From positions 16,877 to 80,876 of the forward strand of contig NZ_BAABJZ010000022.1 in NCBI RefSeq assembly GCF_039543565.1: a DNA stretch of 64,000 nucleotides, read 5' to 3'. This DNA is from Ferrimonas pelagia (lineage in GTDB: Bacteria; Pseudomonadota; Gammaproteobacteria; Enterobacterales; Shewanellaceae). Under the pieces are notes generated by a model. It was given only the letters and a program-made list of their open reading frames with translations. It ran no database searches and had not been told where the DNA came from. Both the position numbers and the translations under genes were made by a program. Positions 54,025-63,875 of this stretch are shown in pieces; the stretch's first letter is position 1, and the number at the start of each line of letters is the position of its first letter.

Positions 54025-54456
54025 TCAATCAAACTGGCCCTGAAGCGTCATCACCACGCTGCGCGCTCCACCGTGCTCGCGGTGCTCACCCATATAAATC
54101 CCCTGCCAGGTGCCGGTCAATAATCGCCCCTGAGCCACCGGGATAGACAGGCTGCTTCCGAGCAAGCTGGCCTTCAGATGGGCGGGCATATCGTCGGGCC
54201 CCTCATACGTGTGACGATAATAGGGCGCCCCTTCTGGTACCGTCCGGGAAAAATGGCTTTCAAAATCCTGTCGCACGGTCGGATCGGCATTCTCATTTAA
54301 GGTCAACGACGCCGAGGTATGCTGAATAAAAAGATGCAAGAGACCCACCTGGCATCGATGCAATTCGGGCAGATGAGCCAATAGCGCCTCATCGATCAGG
54401 TGAAACCCCCGTGCTTTAGCAGGAAGGCGGACAACCCGCTGGATCCACTTCGTCAT
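54025..54456 (-). CDS. yjbQ: YjbQ/UPF0047 family protein (secondary thiamine-phosphate synthase)
   Basis: 143 residues from ATG 54456, with AGGAGGAG upstream. Family motifs: LLHLFIQHTSASLTLNENADPTVRQD and TGTWQGIYMGEHREHGGAR. E. coli YjbQ has weak thiamine-phosphate synthase activity, but its real role is not settled. Soluble; monocistronic; divergent from the peroxidase gene. Confidence 0.9.
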   Translation of the reverse strand: MTKWIQRVVRLPAKARGFHLIDEALLAHLPELHRCQVGLLHLFIQHTSASLTLNENADPTVRQDFESHFSRTVPEGAPYYRHTYEGPDDMPAHLKASLLGSSLSIPVAQGRLLTGTWQGIYMGEHREHGGARSVVMTLQGQFD

Positions 54457-54529
54457 ATCTCCTCCTGGATGTATTTTTGTCGCGTTCTGCTCTATAGATA
54501 ACACTAAGCAAATAGAAAAAGGCACAAGG

Positions 54530-55540
54530 ATGCGCCCTCTCATCGCCGCGTCAATGTTGGCACCATGGCTTTTACTGTGTCCGCTCTCCGGCTGTACGCC
54601 CGCGGCAGAAGCCCCCCCGACTTCAATGAGCGCCTCCGTTCGCGTCGTGGCGCCGAGCCAAGATCGGATCACCCGCCCACTGCCACTGTTTGATCCCTAC
54701 AAGATCGATCTAGCCGTGGCACAATTGGGCAAAGACCTGTTTGAAGATCCCCGCTTGTCGAGCAATAACACCGTCAGTTGCGCGACCTGCCACGAAATGA
54801 CCGGCTATGGCACGCAAGCGCTGGCAAACTCGCCCGGGGTTCAAGGTGTGGGGCCGCGCAACTCACCGACCGTCTTCAACGCCAGCCTCAATCCAATGCA
54901 ATTTTGGGACGGTCGAGCCCTGACATTGGAGCAACAGCTCGACGGGCCCATTCACAACCCGCTGGAGATGGACAGCAGCTGGCCGCAAGTCATCGACAAG
55001 TTGCAGCAAGATCCCGTACTCTCGGAGCGATTTAACACGCTGCTGAATCAACCCATCTCAGAGCAAAGCATCAAATACGCCATCAGCTATTTTGAACAGC
55101 AATTGCTCACGCCCGATGCGCCGTTTGATCAACACCTGCGCGGTGATCATGCCCTCACCTCCGATGCCAAAGCCGGTTGGCAGCGCTTCGTCTCACTCGG
55201 TTGCGCGCAATGTCACCAAGGCATCAACCTGGGCGGCAACATCATGCAAACCTTCGGACTAACCCATCGCCACAGCGATAATCTGAGCGACATGGGCCTG
55301 CGTGAGCTCACCGGCGATGAGCGTGACACCTTAGTGTTTCGGGTTCCCAGCCTCAGAAACGTCGCCATGACCGCGCCGTACTTTCACGACGGTTCCGTCA
55401 ACCGACTGCGCGATGCCGTTGAGATCATGGCCATGAGCCAACTCGGCAAATCCTTATCAGAGCAGGAGCTCGATGAGCTCGTCGCCTTCTTATCCAGCCT
55501 GACCGCCCCTCCGCCTCCTATATTGGCCCTGCTGCAATGA
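54530..55540 (+). CDS. Di-haem cytochrome c peroxidase family lipoprotein (MauG/CcpA type)
   Basis: 336 residues with a lipobox near the N-terminus (CPLSGC, Cys at about 22), then two c-type haem motifs, CATCH (near 83-87) and CAQCH (near 225-229), and the family segments PRNSPTVFNAS, FWDGRA and RNVAMTAPYFHDGS. It should reduce peroxide in the periplasm or act as a MauG-like oxidase. Its last four bases overlap the next gene (ATGA), so its expression is tied to a kinase-like protein, an unusual partner. Confidence 0.9.
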   Translation: MRPLIAASMLAPWLLLCPLSGCTPAAEAPPTSMSASVRVVAPSQDRITRPLPLFDPYKIDLAVAQLGKDLFEDPRLSSNNTVSCATCHEMTGYGTQALANSPGVQGVGPRNSPTVFNASLNPMQFWDGRALTLEQQLDGPIHNPLEMDSSWPQVIDKLQQDPVLSERFNTLLNQPISEQSIKYAISYFEQQLLTPDAPFDQHLRGDHALTSDAKAGWQRFVSLGCAQCHQGINLGGNIMQTFGLTHRHSDNLSDMGLRELTGDERDTLVFRVPSLRNVAMTAPYFHDGSVNRLRDAVEIMAMSQLGKSLSEQELDELVAFLSSLTAPPPPILALLQ

Positions 55541-57354
55541 CCTGGTACAAAGCGCTCAATCTCACCCTGGTTGTGGCACTGATCTGCGCAGCCCTCTACG
55601 TCGGCGATCAACTGCAGCGACACAAAATGCAGATGCAACTCACCCAACAGCAGATCACCGAATTACGGCAGATCCACGCCGAAAGCAATCAGATAATGAA
55701 ACGGGTGACCCAGTATCAGGTCAAACCCGCTAAAAATCTCGACACCTTGTCGCATGCGGCAACGCGTCTGCAGCTGCGTGCTACCTTCTTAGCGGCGCAA
55801 TATCCCGAGTTTGGCGCGACCTCACGCCTTATCAATGAATTCAGCTATCAAACCCTGCGGATCATCCGTCACCAGATCGCCTACTACAGCAGCGCCGATG
55901 CATTAATGCTGATCCTCGATGAGCAGGCAAGCCAGGCGACACCTGAGCAGGCCCGTGCCATTGCGCACCTGCGCCACGGCTATCTGGCGGAATTCGGCGC
56001 CCCGATCTCCGCCACCCAGTTAACCCCATACCTAAGCACCCTCTCTCCGATCGCCCAGGCCCTTCTGGTCGCCCATGGCGCCGTGCATCAAACAGCCCGG
56101 GAGCAACATGCCAGTGCGGTTCGCCATTTTTTGGCGCTGCCCTTGCTACAAACACTCGGCGACAGTGAGGCCCTACTCGGCAGCGAATTGCGGCAACAGC
56201 AGCTCACCGATCAGCGCCTGTTCAATCGGTTGTCCTTGGCCACCTTGCTGATGCTGCTGTGGTTCATCGCCAACCTGAGCCTGGCCTTTCGCCGCCAAAA
56301 ACATCGTGCCAACACCAAAGTACGCTATTTCGATATCACCCTATTGAGCTTTACCCAGGAGTTGCAGGAGTTTCTGCACGAAACCCGGGCAAAGAGCCAG
56401 ACCTCCCCCACCGACAGCTTGCCCCGCAGCGTACAGGCCGGGCTAGACCGGTTGCAGCACAGATTCACCCCGTTATTGCAGTTGGCCAATATGCCGATGC
56501 TTGAGCTGTTGCCAGCCAAAGACGGCGAGCTGGATCTTTGGCTGGAGCAATGCCTGCAATCGGTTGAGCAATCAGTTGAGCTGAACCACTGTGCGGTCTG
56601 GCTCTATTGCCGGGAGGGCACCCCTAGACGTCTGCGTGCTCAGCAAGGCCTGGTGCGCTTAGCCATCGAGGATCTCCTCCTGTCCGCCGCCCAGAGCCAA
56701 AAGCCCGAGGTGATCGTAGAGCTCAGTAAAGCCGGCGCACATCAGCTCCATATTCAGTTTGAACACCAGCAGGGGGCTTGGCCGGAGGCGCTTTTGGCAG
56801 CGCTCAAAGAACCCAGCGAAACCATGTTGTTTGGCTTGGGGTTAACCTTAGGCCCCTACCTAAGGCTGCTGCTGACGCTCAAGCAGGTGGAGTTGGCCGG
56901 TGGCGAATGCACCTTGTCCAATCATAAAGGCGGGGGGCGCGCTGAGATCTTCCTTCCGGTGACTTGGCATAAGGAGTTGGCCGAGTCACCCTCGGGGCAG
57001 CCCACTGTCGCGGTGTTGAGCGGAAAAAATGCCCAGAGTCGAGCAGTGCTGAGCTGGCTCAATCGCAGCGGCTATCCGACATTCGCGGGATCGGATCTGC
57101 ACTCGGTCGCCGGCGCATTGAGCAAGCCTGATGTATCCGCGCTGATCATCGCCGAGCCACGCCAGCTCAGCAGCGAAGCCCTGCAGACGCTACGCAAACG
57201 GCATCCGTCGATCCCCTTGCTGGTTTGCGGTGACTGGCAAAATCCGGTGCTGGATCACCATCGCTGCATCAACCTGCCGCTGTATGGCGCAAAGCTACGC
57301 CAACACATAGAGCAAACCAACGCCGCCGATGAGCGGCCTCGCAGTTGGGCCTGA
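55537..57354 (+). CDS. Degenerate hybrid histidine-kinase-like membrane protein
   Basis: 605 residues. Membrane helices at about 7-25 and 228-247 enclose a long periplasmic helical sensor region (DAHL-like). The cytoplasmic part looks like a HATPase domain: RLAIEDLLLSAAQS in place of the N-box and GLGLTLGPYLRLLLTLKQVELAGGECTLSNHKGGGRAEIFLPV as the G-box and end. A receiver-like domain follows (TVAVLSGKNAQSRAVLSWL to the end), but the phospho-accepting Asp position reads ALIIAEPRQ. I see no clear H-box His either. Probably a pseudokinase sensor controlling or sensing the coupled peroxidase; domain calls are by pattern only. Confidence 0.7.
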   Translation: MTWYKALNLTLVVALICAALYVGDQLQRHKMQMQLTQQQITELRQIHAESNQIMKRVTQYQVKPAKNLDTLSHAATRLQLRATFLAAQYPEFGATSRLINEFSYQTLRIIRHQIAYYSSADALMLILDEQASQATPEQARAIAHLRHGYLAEFGAPISATQLTPYLSTLSPIAQALLVAHGAVHQTAREQHASAVRHFLALPLLQTLGDSEALLGSELRQQQLTDQRLFNRLSLATLLMLLWFIANLSLAFRRQKHRANTKVRYFDITLLSFTQELQEFLHETRAKSQTSPTDSLPRSVQAGLDRLQHRFTPLLQLANMPMLELLPAKDGELDLWLEQCLQSVEQSVELNHCAVWLYCREGTPRRLRAQQGLVRLAIEDLLLSAAQSQKPEVIVELSKAGAHQLHIQFEHQQGAWPEALLAALKEPSETMLFGLGLTLGPYLRLLLTLKQVELAGGECTLSNHKGGGRAEIFLPVTWHKELAESPSGQPTVAVLSGKNAQSRAVLSWLNRSGYPTFAGSDLHSVAGALSKPDVSALIIAEPRQLSSEALQTLRKRHPSIPLLVCGDWQNPVLDHHRCINLPLYGAKLRQHIEQTNAADERPRSWA

Positions 57355-57362
57355 CACCGGAC

Positions 57363-58439
57363 TCAATTGATATAGCGGTATTGCACCCGAGCCGTGGTGC
57401 CGCAGAGCAACTCGTATGGGATGGTTTCGGCCCGATCGGCGATCTCCTCCACCGGCAGCCCTTCGCCCCACAAAACCGCATCGTCGCCAACCTGGATCGG
57501 CGCCGAGCCCACCTCAACGGTGAGCATGTCCATACTGACCCGACCCACCATGGGGTAACGCTGACCGTTGATCAATACCGGGGTGCCGGACACAGCATGA
57601 CGCGGGTAACCATCGCCGTAGCCCATGGCAACCACCGCGATATGAGTATCCTGCTTAGCCCGCCACGTTTGACCGTAGCCCACCGGCTCGCCCGCTTTGA
57701 CTTTACGCACGGCAAGCACCTTGGAGCGCATCGTCATCACCGGCTGCAGATCAAAGTGCTCGGCTCGCCCCCCCATCATCGGATTGGCGCCATAGAGCGC
57801 CAATCCCGGTCGGATCCAATCGCTGTGCGCCTCAGGTTGCGTGAGCGTACCCGCCGAATTACACAGCGCCTTATCACCCGGCAGACCCTGTACCAGTCGG
57901 TGAAAGAGTTCGATCTGGCGCTGAGTCTCTGGGTTGCCCGGCTCATCGGCCACCGAGAAGTGGGTCATTAAATGCGGTGGCTGGATCACATTGGCGCAAT
58001 GGCTCAGACGTTGATATAAGTCGGGAAAATCCTCGGCTCTCACCCCTAGGCGGTGCATACCACTGTCGATCTTCAGCCAGATCACCACCGGCTGAGACAG
58101 GCGGGCCCGCTCGAGCAGACGCACTTGCTCGGCATCGTGGATCACCACATCCAGTTGATGCCTGGCCGCTTGCTCCAGATCGGCTTCCGCGAACACCCCC
58201 TCCATCAAGACCAAGCGGGCACGGTTGCCACTCTCCCGCAAGGCCAAGGCTTCCTCGATCCGAGCCAGGCCGAAACCATCAACGTTGTCCAGCCAGCGGG
58301 TCAAGGCAACCAGACCGTGGCCATAGGCGTTCGCCTTAACGACCGCCAATAACTTACTGTTGGGCGCGATCGCCCGCAGACGCCGCACATTGTGTTGTAA
58401 GGCACTGCGACGGATCTCAGCCACCGGGGAAAATCGCAT
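57363..58439 (-). CDS. alr: Alanine racemase
   Basis: 358-residue PLP enzyme that makes D-alanine for peptidoglycan. The PLP lysine is in AVVKANAYGHG (Lys near 34); the catalytic Tyr is in the AGEPVGYGQTW region, and RVSMDMLTVEVG is the C-terminal signature. The ATG is three bases after the dnaB stop, the same dnaB-alr pairing as in E. coli. Confidence 0.95.
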   Translation of the reverse strand: MRFSPVAEIRRSALQHNVRRLRAIAPNSKLLAVVKANAYGHGLVALTRWLDNVDGFGLARIEEALALRESGNRARLVLMEGVFAEADLEQAARHQLDVVIHDAEQVRLLERARLSQPVVIWLKIDSGMHRLGVRAEDFPDLYQRLSHCANVIQPPHLMTHFSVADEPGNPETQRQIELFHRLVQGLPGDKALCNSAGTLTQPEAHSDWIRPGLALYGANPMMGGRAEHFDLQPVMTMRSKVLAVRKVKAGEPVGYGQTWRAKQDTHIAVVAMGYGDGYPRHAVSGTPVLINGQRYPMVGRVSMDMLTVEVGSAPIQVGDDAVLWGEGLPVEEIADRAETIPYELLCGTTARVQYRYIN

Positions 58440-58442
58440 AGC

Positions 58443-59852
58443 TCACTCGTCGTATTCGAAGGTATTGCCCGCGTAGTTATCAAAGCGGGAGAAGCGCCCC
58501 TGGAAGGTCAAAGGCACCTTACCGATGGGGCCGTTACGCTGCTTACCAATGATGATCTCGGCCAAGCCTTTCTCAGCATTGTCCGGATGGTAAACCTCAT
58601 CCCGGTAGATGAACATGATCAGATCCGCATCCTGCTCAATGGAGCCCGACTCACGCAAGTCCGAGTTAACCGGACGTTTATCCGCCCGCTGCTCCAATGA
58701 GCGGTTCAGCTGTGACAGCGCCACCACCGGACACTGCAGCTCTTTGGCCAATGCCTTCAATGAACGCGAGATCTCAGCGATCTCCAAGGTTCGGTTCTCG
58801 GACAGTCCCGGCACCTGCATCAACTGAAGGTAGTCGATCATGATCATGGAGATCCCGCCGTATTCCCGCGCAATACGCCGAGCACGGGAGCGCACCTCGG
58901 TCGGCGTCAGGCCAGAGCCATCATCGATGTACATCTTGCCCTGCTCCATCATTAGGCCCATGGTGGAGGAAACACGTGCCCAGTCTTCGTCGTCCAGCTC
59001 ACCGGTACGGATCCGGGTCTGATCGACCCGACCCAAGGACGCCAACATACGCATCATGATCTGCTCCGATGGCATCTCCAACGAGAAGATCAGCACGGGT
59101 TTGTCTTCATTCATCATCGCCTGCTCACACAGGTTCATGGCAAAGGTGGTTTTGCCCATCGACGGACGCGCCGCGACGATGATCAGATCCGACGGCTGCA
59201 GGCCCGCCGTCATCTTATCCAGATCCGAATAGCCGGTAGAGACCCCAGTCACCCCGCCACTGGATGGGTTGTTAAACAACTGCTCGATCCTATCCACCGT
59301 CTTGGTCAGAACCGCCTTGATGTCTTCCGGGCCTTCGTTGTCGTTGCCGCGGGATTCGGCGATCTTAAAGACTTTGCTCTCGGCCAGATCCAGCAACTGC
59401 GAGGAATCGCGTCCTTCTGGATTAAAACCCGCATCGGCGATCTCGTTGGCAACCTTGATCATATCCCGAGTCACTGCCCGTTCACGGACAATACCGGCGT
59501 AGGCGGTTAGGTTCGCCACACTCGGCGTGTTACGCGCGATATCAGACAAATACGGAATGCCGCCGATGGACTCCAGCTCGCCGCGCTTGTCCAATTGCTC
59601 AGAGACAGTCACCAGATCCAACGGATGACCCTGCTCCAGCAAGATCCCCATGGATTCAAAGATCAACTGGTGGCTACGGCTGTAGAAATCGCCCTTAACC
59701 ACCTTTTCCGCCACCTGATCAAATAGCTCGCTGTTCAGCATCAGGCCACCCAGCACCGACTGCTCCGCTTCCAGAGAGTGAGGAGGGACCTTGAGCTGAT
59801 CCACCGTCATCGCTTTCTGGCCAGATCTTTCCTGACCACGTGTTTCCGCCAT
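58443..59852 (-). CDS. dnaB: Replicative DNA helicase DnaB
   Basis: 469 residues. N-terminal primase-interacting domain (PPHSLEAEQSVLGGLML), RecA-type ATPase with Walker A ARPSMGKTTFAMN, Walker B MIMIDYLQLM, and the C-terminal DLRESGSIEQDADLIMFIYRDE. The hexameric motor of the replication fork. Operon with alr; divergent from the S46 peptidase. Confidence 0.97.
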   Translation of the reverse strand: MAETRGQERSGQKAMTVDQLKVPPHSLEAEQSVLGGLMLNSELFDQVAEKVVKGDFYSRSHQLIFESMGILLEQGHPLDLVTVSEQLDKRGELESIGGIPYLSDIARNTPSVANLTAYAGIVRERAVTRDMIKVANEIADAGFNPEGRDSSQLLDLAESKVFKIAESRGNDNEGPEDIKAVLTKTVDRIEQLFNNPSSGGVTGVSTGYSDLDKMTAGLQPSDLIIVAARPSMGKTTFAMNLCEQAMMNEDKPVLIFSLEMPSEQIMMRMLASLGRVDQTRIRTGELDDEDWARVSSTMGLMMEQGKMYIDDGSGLTPTEVRSRARRIAREYGGISMIMIDYLQLMQVPGLSENRTLEIAEISRSLKALAKELQCPVVALSQLNRSLEQRADKRPVNSDLRESGSIEQDADLIMFIYRDEVYHPDNAEKGLAEIIIGKQRNGPIGKVPLTFQGRFSRFDNYAGNTFEYDE

Positions 59853-59936
59853 GTTAATTCCGATACACTGTCGTAAAAATCGAAAGGGGTGGTGTAACCA
59901 CCACCCCCTAAAAATAGAATAATCGAAGGAACGATG

Positions 59937-62120
59937 ATGCCATTCAAGACAACTCGCCTTGCCCTTCTCGCCCTGCTCGCCGGCTCAGCCACGCAGGCCC
60001 TCGCCGACGAAGGGCAATGGCTGCCGCACCAGATCCCCCAATTAAGTCTGCAATTACAACAAGCGGGGATCGCGCTCCCAGCGGAGCAGCTGGCCGATCT
60101 GACCCAGCCACCGATGAATGCCGTGGTGGGATTAGGCTATTGTACCGCGTCCTTTGTCTCACCCAAAGGACTGGTACTGACCAATCACCACTGCGCCTAT
60201 GGCGCCATTCAATTCAACAGCCATGGCGAGCACAACTACCTGGACCAAGGCTTTTTAGCCCCAAGCCAAGCCGATGAGCTCAGTGCCGGCCCCCAAGAAC
60301 GGCTCTATATCACCGAAGAGGTTCGTCACGTCAGCCAAGATGTCCTCGCAGGCACGGCCCAATTGACCGATGGCTATCAACGACACCAGATCCTAGAGCG
60401 CAATCGCAAGGCCCTGATCAGCGCCTGCGAGGCCGATCCCAACTATCGCTGTAGCGTCCGCAGTTATCATGGTGGCCTTGAATATTATCTGCTGCGCCAA
60501 TTGGTGATCCGCGACGTCCGCTTGGTCTACGCCCCCTCCGAGAGCATCGGCGCCTTTGGCGGCGATATCGACAACTTTGAATACCCCCGCCATGCCGGTG
60601 ACTTTGCCTTTCTCCGCGCCTATGTTGCCCCCGATGGCAGCCCAGCGGCTTATCATCCGGACAATGTCCCCTATCAAAACAACGGACACCTAACCATCAG
60701 CCAGGCTGGTGTCCGGGCCGGTGACGGCGTCCTGGTGGCGGGCTATCCGGGCCGCACCAGCCGTCATCAACTATTGAGCGAACTCAGCTTTGCCGCAACC
60801 TGGCAATACCCCACCCAAGCGCAACGCTATCAAGCTCGGATCGACGCCATCGAAGCGCAAACCGATCCCGCCATCACCGTGGCCTACGCCGCGACCCGGG
60901 CAGGCTATGCCAACCGCATGAAAAAGCTCAACGGACTGCTCGACGGCTTTCGCAAAACCGACATTGAAGGCCACAAGCAGCAACGCGAAATCCAACTGAC
61001 AGCCTACCTAAAGCAAAGCGACCAAACCGAATGGCTCACCGAATTACGTCGTCTGATAGCACAGGATCAACAACAGTATCAGGCTGAATTTTATCTCAAC
61101 AACGCCCAGTCTGGCGCCCTCTTACAGGCCGCCTCCCGCCTATACCGTTGGGCTAAAGAGCAACAGAAACCAGACCCGCAGCGCGAGCCCGGCTATCAAG
61201 AGCGCGATCGCCAGTTATTCGTCGCCCGACTCGCTCGACTCGAGCGGCGGTTCGATCCTCGCATGGACAAGATCCTATGGCAGATGGATATCCAGGCCTA
61301 TCTCAACCAAGAGCAGCGCGATCCACAGCTCGATCAGCAACTGGCACAACTGGATCTCGACAGCCTCTACCTCAATACCGAGATCCTCAGCCAGACCCAA
61401 CGCTTAGCCTGGATGGCGCGCTCAGCAGCAGAGTTTGAGCAAAGCCGCGATCCCTTACTGCGCATGGCCGTCGCCCTCTATCCAGGCAACGAAACCCGTC
61501 GTAAGGCCAACAAAACCCGGCAGGGCGAGCTGGCACAGGCTCGCCCCGCGCTGATGGAAGCCATGCTGCAGTGGTATGACAGCCAGCAGCGGCCGATCTA
61601 CCCCGACGCCAATGGCACCTTGCGGATCAGCTATGGTCAGGTCGATGGCTATCAAGCCGCCGACGCCCTGTATAAACAGCCCTTTACCCGGCTGGAAGGC
61701 TTGCTGGAAAAACACACCGGCCAGGCCCCATTCAACGCGCCGGACAAGGTCATCGCCGCGATCCAAGAGGGCCGAGTCGGACACTATGCCCGGGCCGATC
61801 TTAGTCAGAGCATTGAACGGCCTTGGTATTGCCGATTCTGGTCTTGCGCCCAGGCTGATCCGATCCCATTTGGCTCGGTGCCCGTTAACTTCCTTTCCAG
61901 CGCCGACACCACAGGCGGAAACTCCGGCTCACCCGTCATAAATGGACAGGGGCAACTCGTCGGCATTAATTTTGACTCCACCTATGAATCGATCACCAAA
62001 GACTGGTACTACAACCCGCAGATCACCCGCGCGATCCACGTAGATATTCGCTACATCCTCTGGATGATGAGTGAAGTGGACCAGGCAGAGAACCTGCTCG
62101 ATGAGTTAACGCTGCAATAA
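59937..62120 (+). CDS. Family S46 dipeptidyl-peptidase
   Basis: 727 residues from ATG 59937 (AAGGA six bases upstream; an ATG three bases earlier is also possible). Signal peptide about 1-22 (TQALA/D). Chymotrypsin-like fold with an inserted helical domain; the catalytic His is in TNHHCAYG (His85) and the Ser in GGNSGSPV (Ser663). It releases dipeptides from peptide N-termini in the periplasm, as DPP7 and DPP11 do. The P1-specificity position (18 residues after the Ser) is Ser681, neither the Gly of DPP7 nor the Arg of DPP11. Confidence 0.92.
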   Translation: MPFKTTRLALLALLAGSATQALADEGQWLPHQIPQLSLQLQQAGIALPAEQLADLTQPPMNAVVGLGYCTASFVSPKGLVLTNHHCAYGAIQFNSHGEHNYLDQGFLAPSQADELSAGPQERLYITEEVRHVSQDVLAGTAQLTDGYQRHQILERNRKALISACEADPNYRCSVRSYHGGLEYYLLRQLVIRDVRLVYAPSESIGAFGGDIDNFEYPRHAGDFAFLRAYVAPDGSPAAYHPDNVPYQNNGHLTISQAGVRAGDGVLVAGYPGRTSRHQLLSELSFAATWQYPTQAQRYQARIDAIEAQTDPAITVAYAATRAGYANRMKKLNGLLDGFRKTDIEGHKQQREIQLTAYLKQSDQTEWLTELRRLIAQDQQQYQAEFYLNNAQSGALLQAASRLYRWAKEQQKPDPQREPGYQERDRQLFVARLARLERRFDPRMDKILWQMDIQAYLNQEQRDPQLDQQLAQLDLDSLYLNTEILSQTQRLAWMARSAAEFEQSRDPLLRMAVALYPGNETRRKANKTRQGELAQARPALMEAMLQWYDSQQRPIYPDANGTLRISYGQVDGYQAADALYKQPFTRLEGLLEKHTGQAPFNAPDKVIAAIQEGRVGHYARADLSQSIERPWYCRFWSCAQADPIPFGSVPVNFLSSADTTGGNSGSPVINGQGQLVGINFDSTYESITKDWYYNPQITRAIHVDIRYILWMMSEVDQAENLLDELTLQ

Positions 62121-62124
62121 CGAA

Positions 62125-62158
62125 ACAGCCCCAGAGTCGCGCTGCGCTCTGGGGCTGT
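62125..62158. terminator. Bidirectional terminator S46 peptidase / Omp85-like gene
   Basis: ACAGCCCCAGAG (62125-62136) pairs perfectly with CTCTGGGGCTGT (62147-62158) between convergent genes; no strong T-run on either side. Confidence 0.75.
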
Positions 62159-62165
62159 CTCTGGC

Positions 62166-63395
62166 TCAAAAGGGTTGGTTCACCGCCACCACAAAGCCGC
62201 TATCCTCGTCGGAAAACGCCAGATCGACGCGAACCAACACGTTCTCCACCCAAAGGCGGACCCCCATTCCGGCCGACCAGTTAAGATCCCGATGCAACTC
62301 GCCCAAATCGAGCGCATCATTCACTCGGCCAGCGCCACCAAAAAAGGCCAGCTCATACCACGGGAAGTTATAGCGATTGATGAAAGGGATCCCAGCCTGA
62401 GGCTGCCATGTCGGAACCACCCGATATTCTGCCCCATAAAACAGCGCACTTCGATCATGAAAACGCGCACCACTGTAGCCTCGCATTCGGTCCCATCCCC
62501 CCAAGGTTGACTGAACAAACCAGGCGGGCGCCTCGCCAGGATTGTTACTGCCCCCGCTCCAAGAGGGAAGATCCGACAAATACGCGGTCAACGCTAACGC
62601 CTGCTGCCTGGCCCAGCCGGATGCACCCAGATCGAAATAATGACGATATTGCAGCTCCCACTTGGTATAGGCTGCACGTTCACTGTCTCCCCAATCTCGA
62701 TGCAGCTTGACCGTGCCACGATAACCCGACGTCGGCGAGGGCAGGAAGTTACGTGCGTCATGATCCAGATGCAGCGACAACCCTTGGCTAACAAAATCCT
62801 GTGCTAGCGTATCAACGGTTCGCTTTTTATAAAAAGACTCCAGTCCTATCGTGGTCAACGCCGGCATTGGCGGCATTTGATACTCACGCTGGGACACTGG
62901 TAGCCCATCTCGGATCTCTATCTGGCGGGGACCTAGCACCGCCCCGGCCCCCATCGGCAGAATATAGCGAGCCTTACCAACGAGCTCTAGATGACGCTCC
63001 TCGGTATGCACAACATTGGCCTGATCAGAGCCATGACTGCCCGCGGGCAACTCGCCACTGATCTTACGATCGATATACAACGTCTGCTCATTAAACTGGC
63101 CCAGGAAGATCTCAGCATCGAAAAAAAGGCGACTCTGCGGCGTTAGCGTGTAGTTATACCCCCCAAAAAAACCAACATAACTGTCGTTTTCTGAGTACGC
63201 CCCGATCCCCACGATCTGAGCCTGTGGCTGGCCGATCCCCTGCAGCGAGGCCGCTGCGCCGAGTGAGATCCCCATGCTAGAGGTGGAGAATGCTAAGGGA
63301 ACAGCAGCATTGCGCGACACCTTCTCTGCGGGCTCCTCCTCCGCCACCACTGGGCAAAGCAAAAACAGAGAAAGAAAAGGAATAAAGCGTCGCAT
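62166..63395 (-). CDS. Omp85/BamA-type outer membrane barrel protein (surface antigen D15 family)
   Basis: 409 residues from ATG 63395 (GGAG upstream). Signal peptide about 1-18 (PVVA/EEE). No POTRA domains: the mature protein is a 16-strand-type barrel, with the L6 motif region in RMRGYSGARFHDRS (the VRGY/F element of Omp85 proteins) and a C-terminal Phe. This places it in the short, POTRA-less class of bacterial surface antigens (bac_surface_Ag). The passenger or function is unknown. Confidence 0.82.
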   Translation of the reverse strand: MRRFIPFLSLFLLCPVVAEEEPAEKVSRNAAVPLAFSTSSMGISLGAAASLQGIGQPQAQIVGIGAYSENDSYVGFFGGYNYTLTPQSRLFFDAEIFLGQFNEQTLYIDRKISGELPAGSHGSDQANVVHTEERHLELVGKARYILPMGAGAVLGPRQIEIRDGLPVSQREYQMPPMPALTTIGLESFYKKRTVDTLAQDFVSQGLSLHLDHDARNFLPSPTSGYRGTVKLHRDWGDSERAAYTKWELQYRHYFDLGASGWARQQALALTAYLSDLPSWSGGSNNPGEAPAWFVQSTLGGWDRMRGYSGARFHDRSALFYGAEYRVVPTWQPQAGIPFINRYNFPWYELAFFGGAGRVNDALDLGELHRDLNWSAGMGVRLWVENVLVRVDLAFSDEDSGFVVAVNQPF

Positions 63396-63875
63396 AGGGG
63401 CTCCAACTAAAATCAGGCGCAAAGCATACTCGCTCAGCCAAGGGATGTCAGCGCGCACGCCGTATTGATTCAGTTCGAATTCAGTGTAAAAAAGCGGCAC
63501 AAATCGCACCCGACTTACATGGTATTCGTCCCTGTATAGCTCAACATAAAGCCCCTCTCGACAACATTTCCCAATGCTCAACCGCTGATTTGTAGGCCGT
63601 AGAATGAGAGAACTCTCCCCACAAACCCGCCGTCCTGCTTTGTCCCATAACTCACTCAGCGAGCAGCCGACTCGTTGACACAACGCTGGCCGATGAACGA
63701 CTCACACATGACTCTCGCCACATCATCAGGCGCTCAACCCACACCACCATGATGTGCCGGAAGCACCGATGCCGTAGTGCCGTGGGTAGCAAAGCACGAC
63801 TGGCGCACTCTGCTTCATATCGGTCACTCTTGATATAAGCGGTTTAGGTGGGATCACAACGCCTTACCCCCAGCA
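63396..63875. other. Intergenic region upstream of the Omp85-like gene and 3' exon of the intron
   Basis: 480 bases with no convincing gene. The minus-strand frame that extends the barrel protein upstream to 63683 lacks protein character and a start signal. The part next to 63876 is the downstream exon of the group II intron. Confidence 0.5.

Noticed and set aside
53908..54123. Small gene between oppA and yjbQ
   Set aside because: Overlaps the 3' end of yjbQ, no ribosome binding site; composition is that of spacer DNA.
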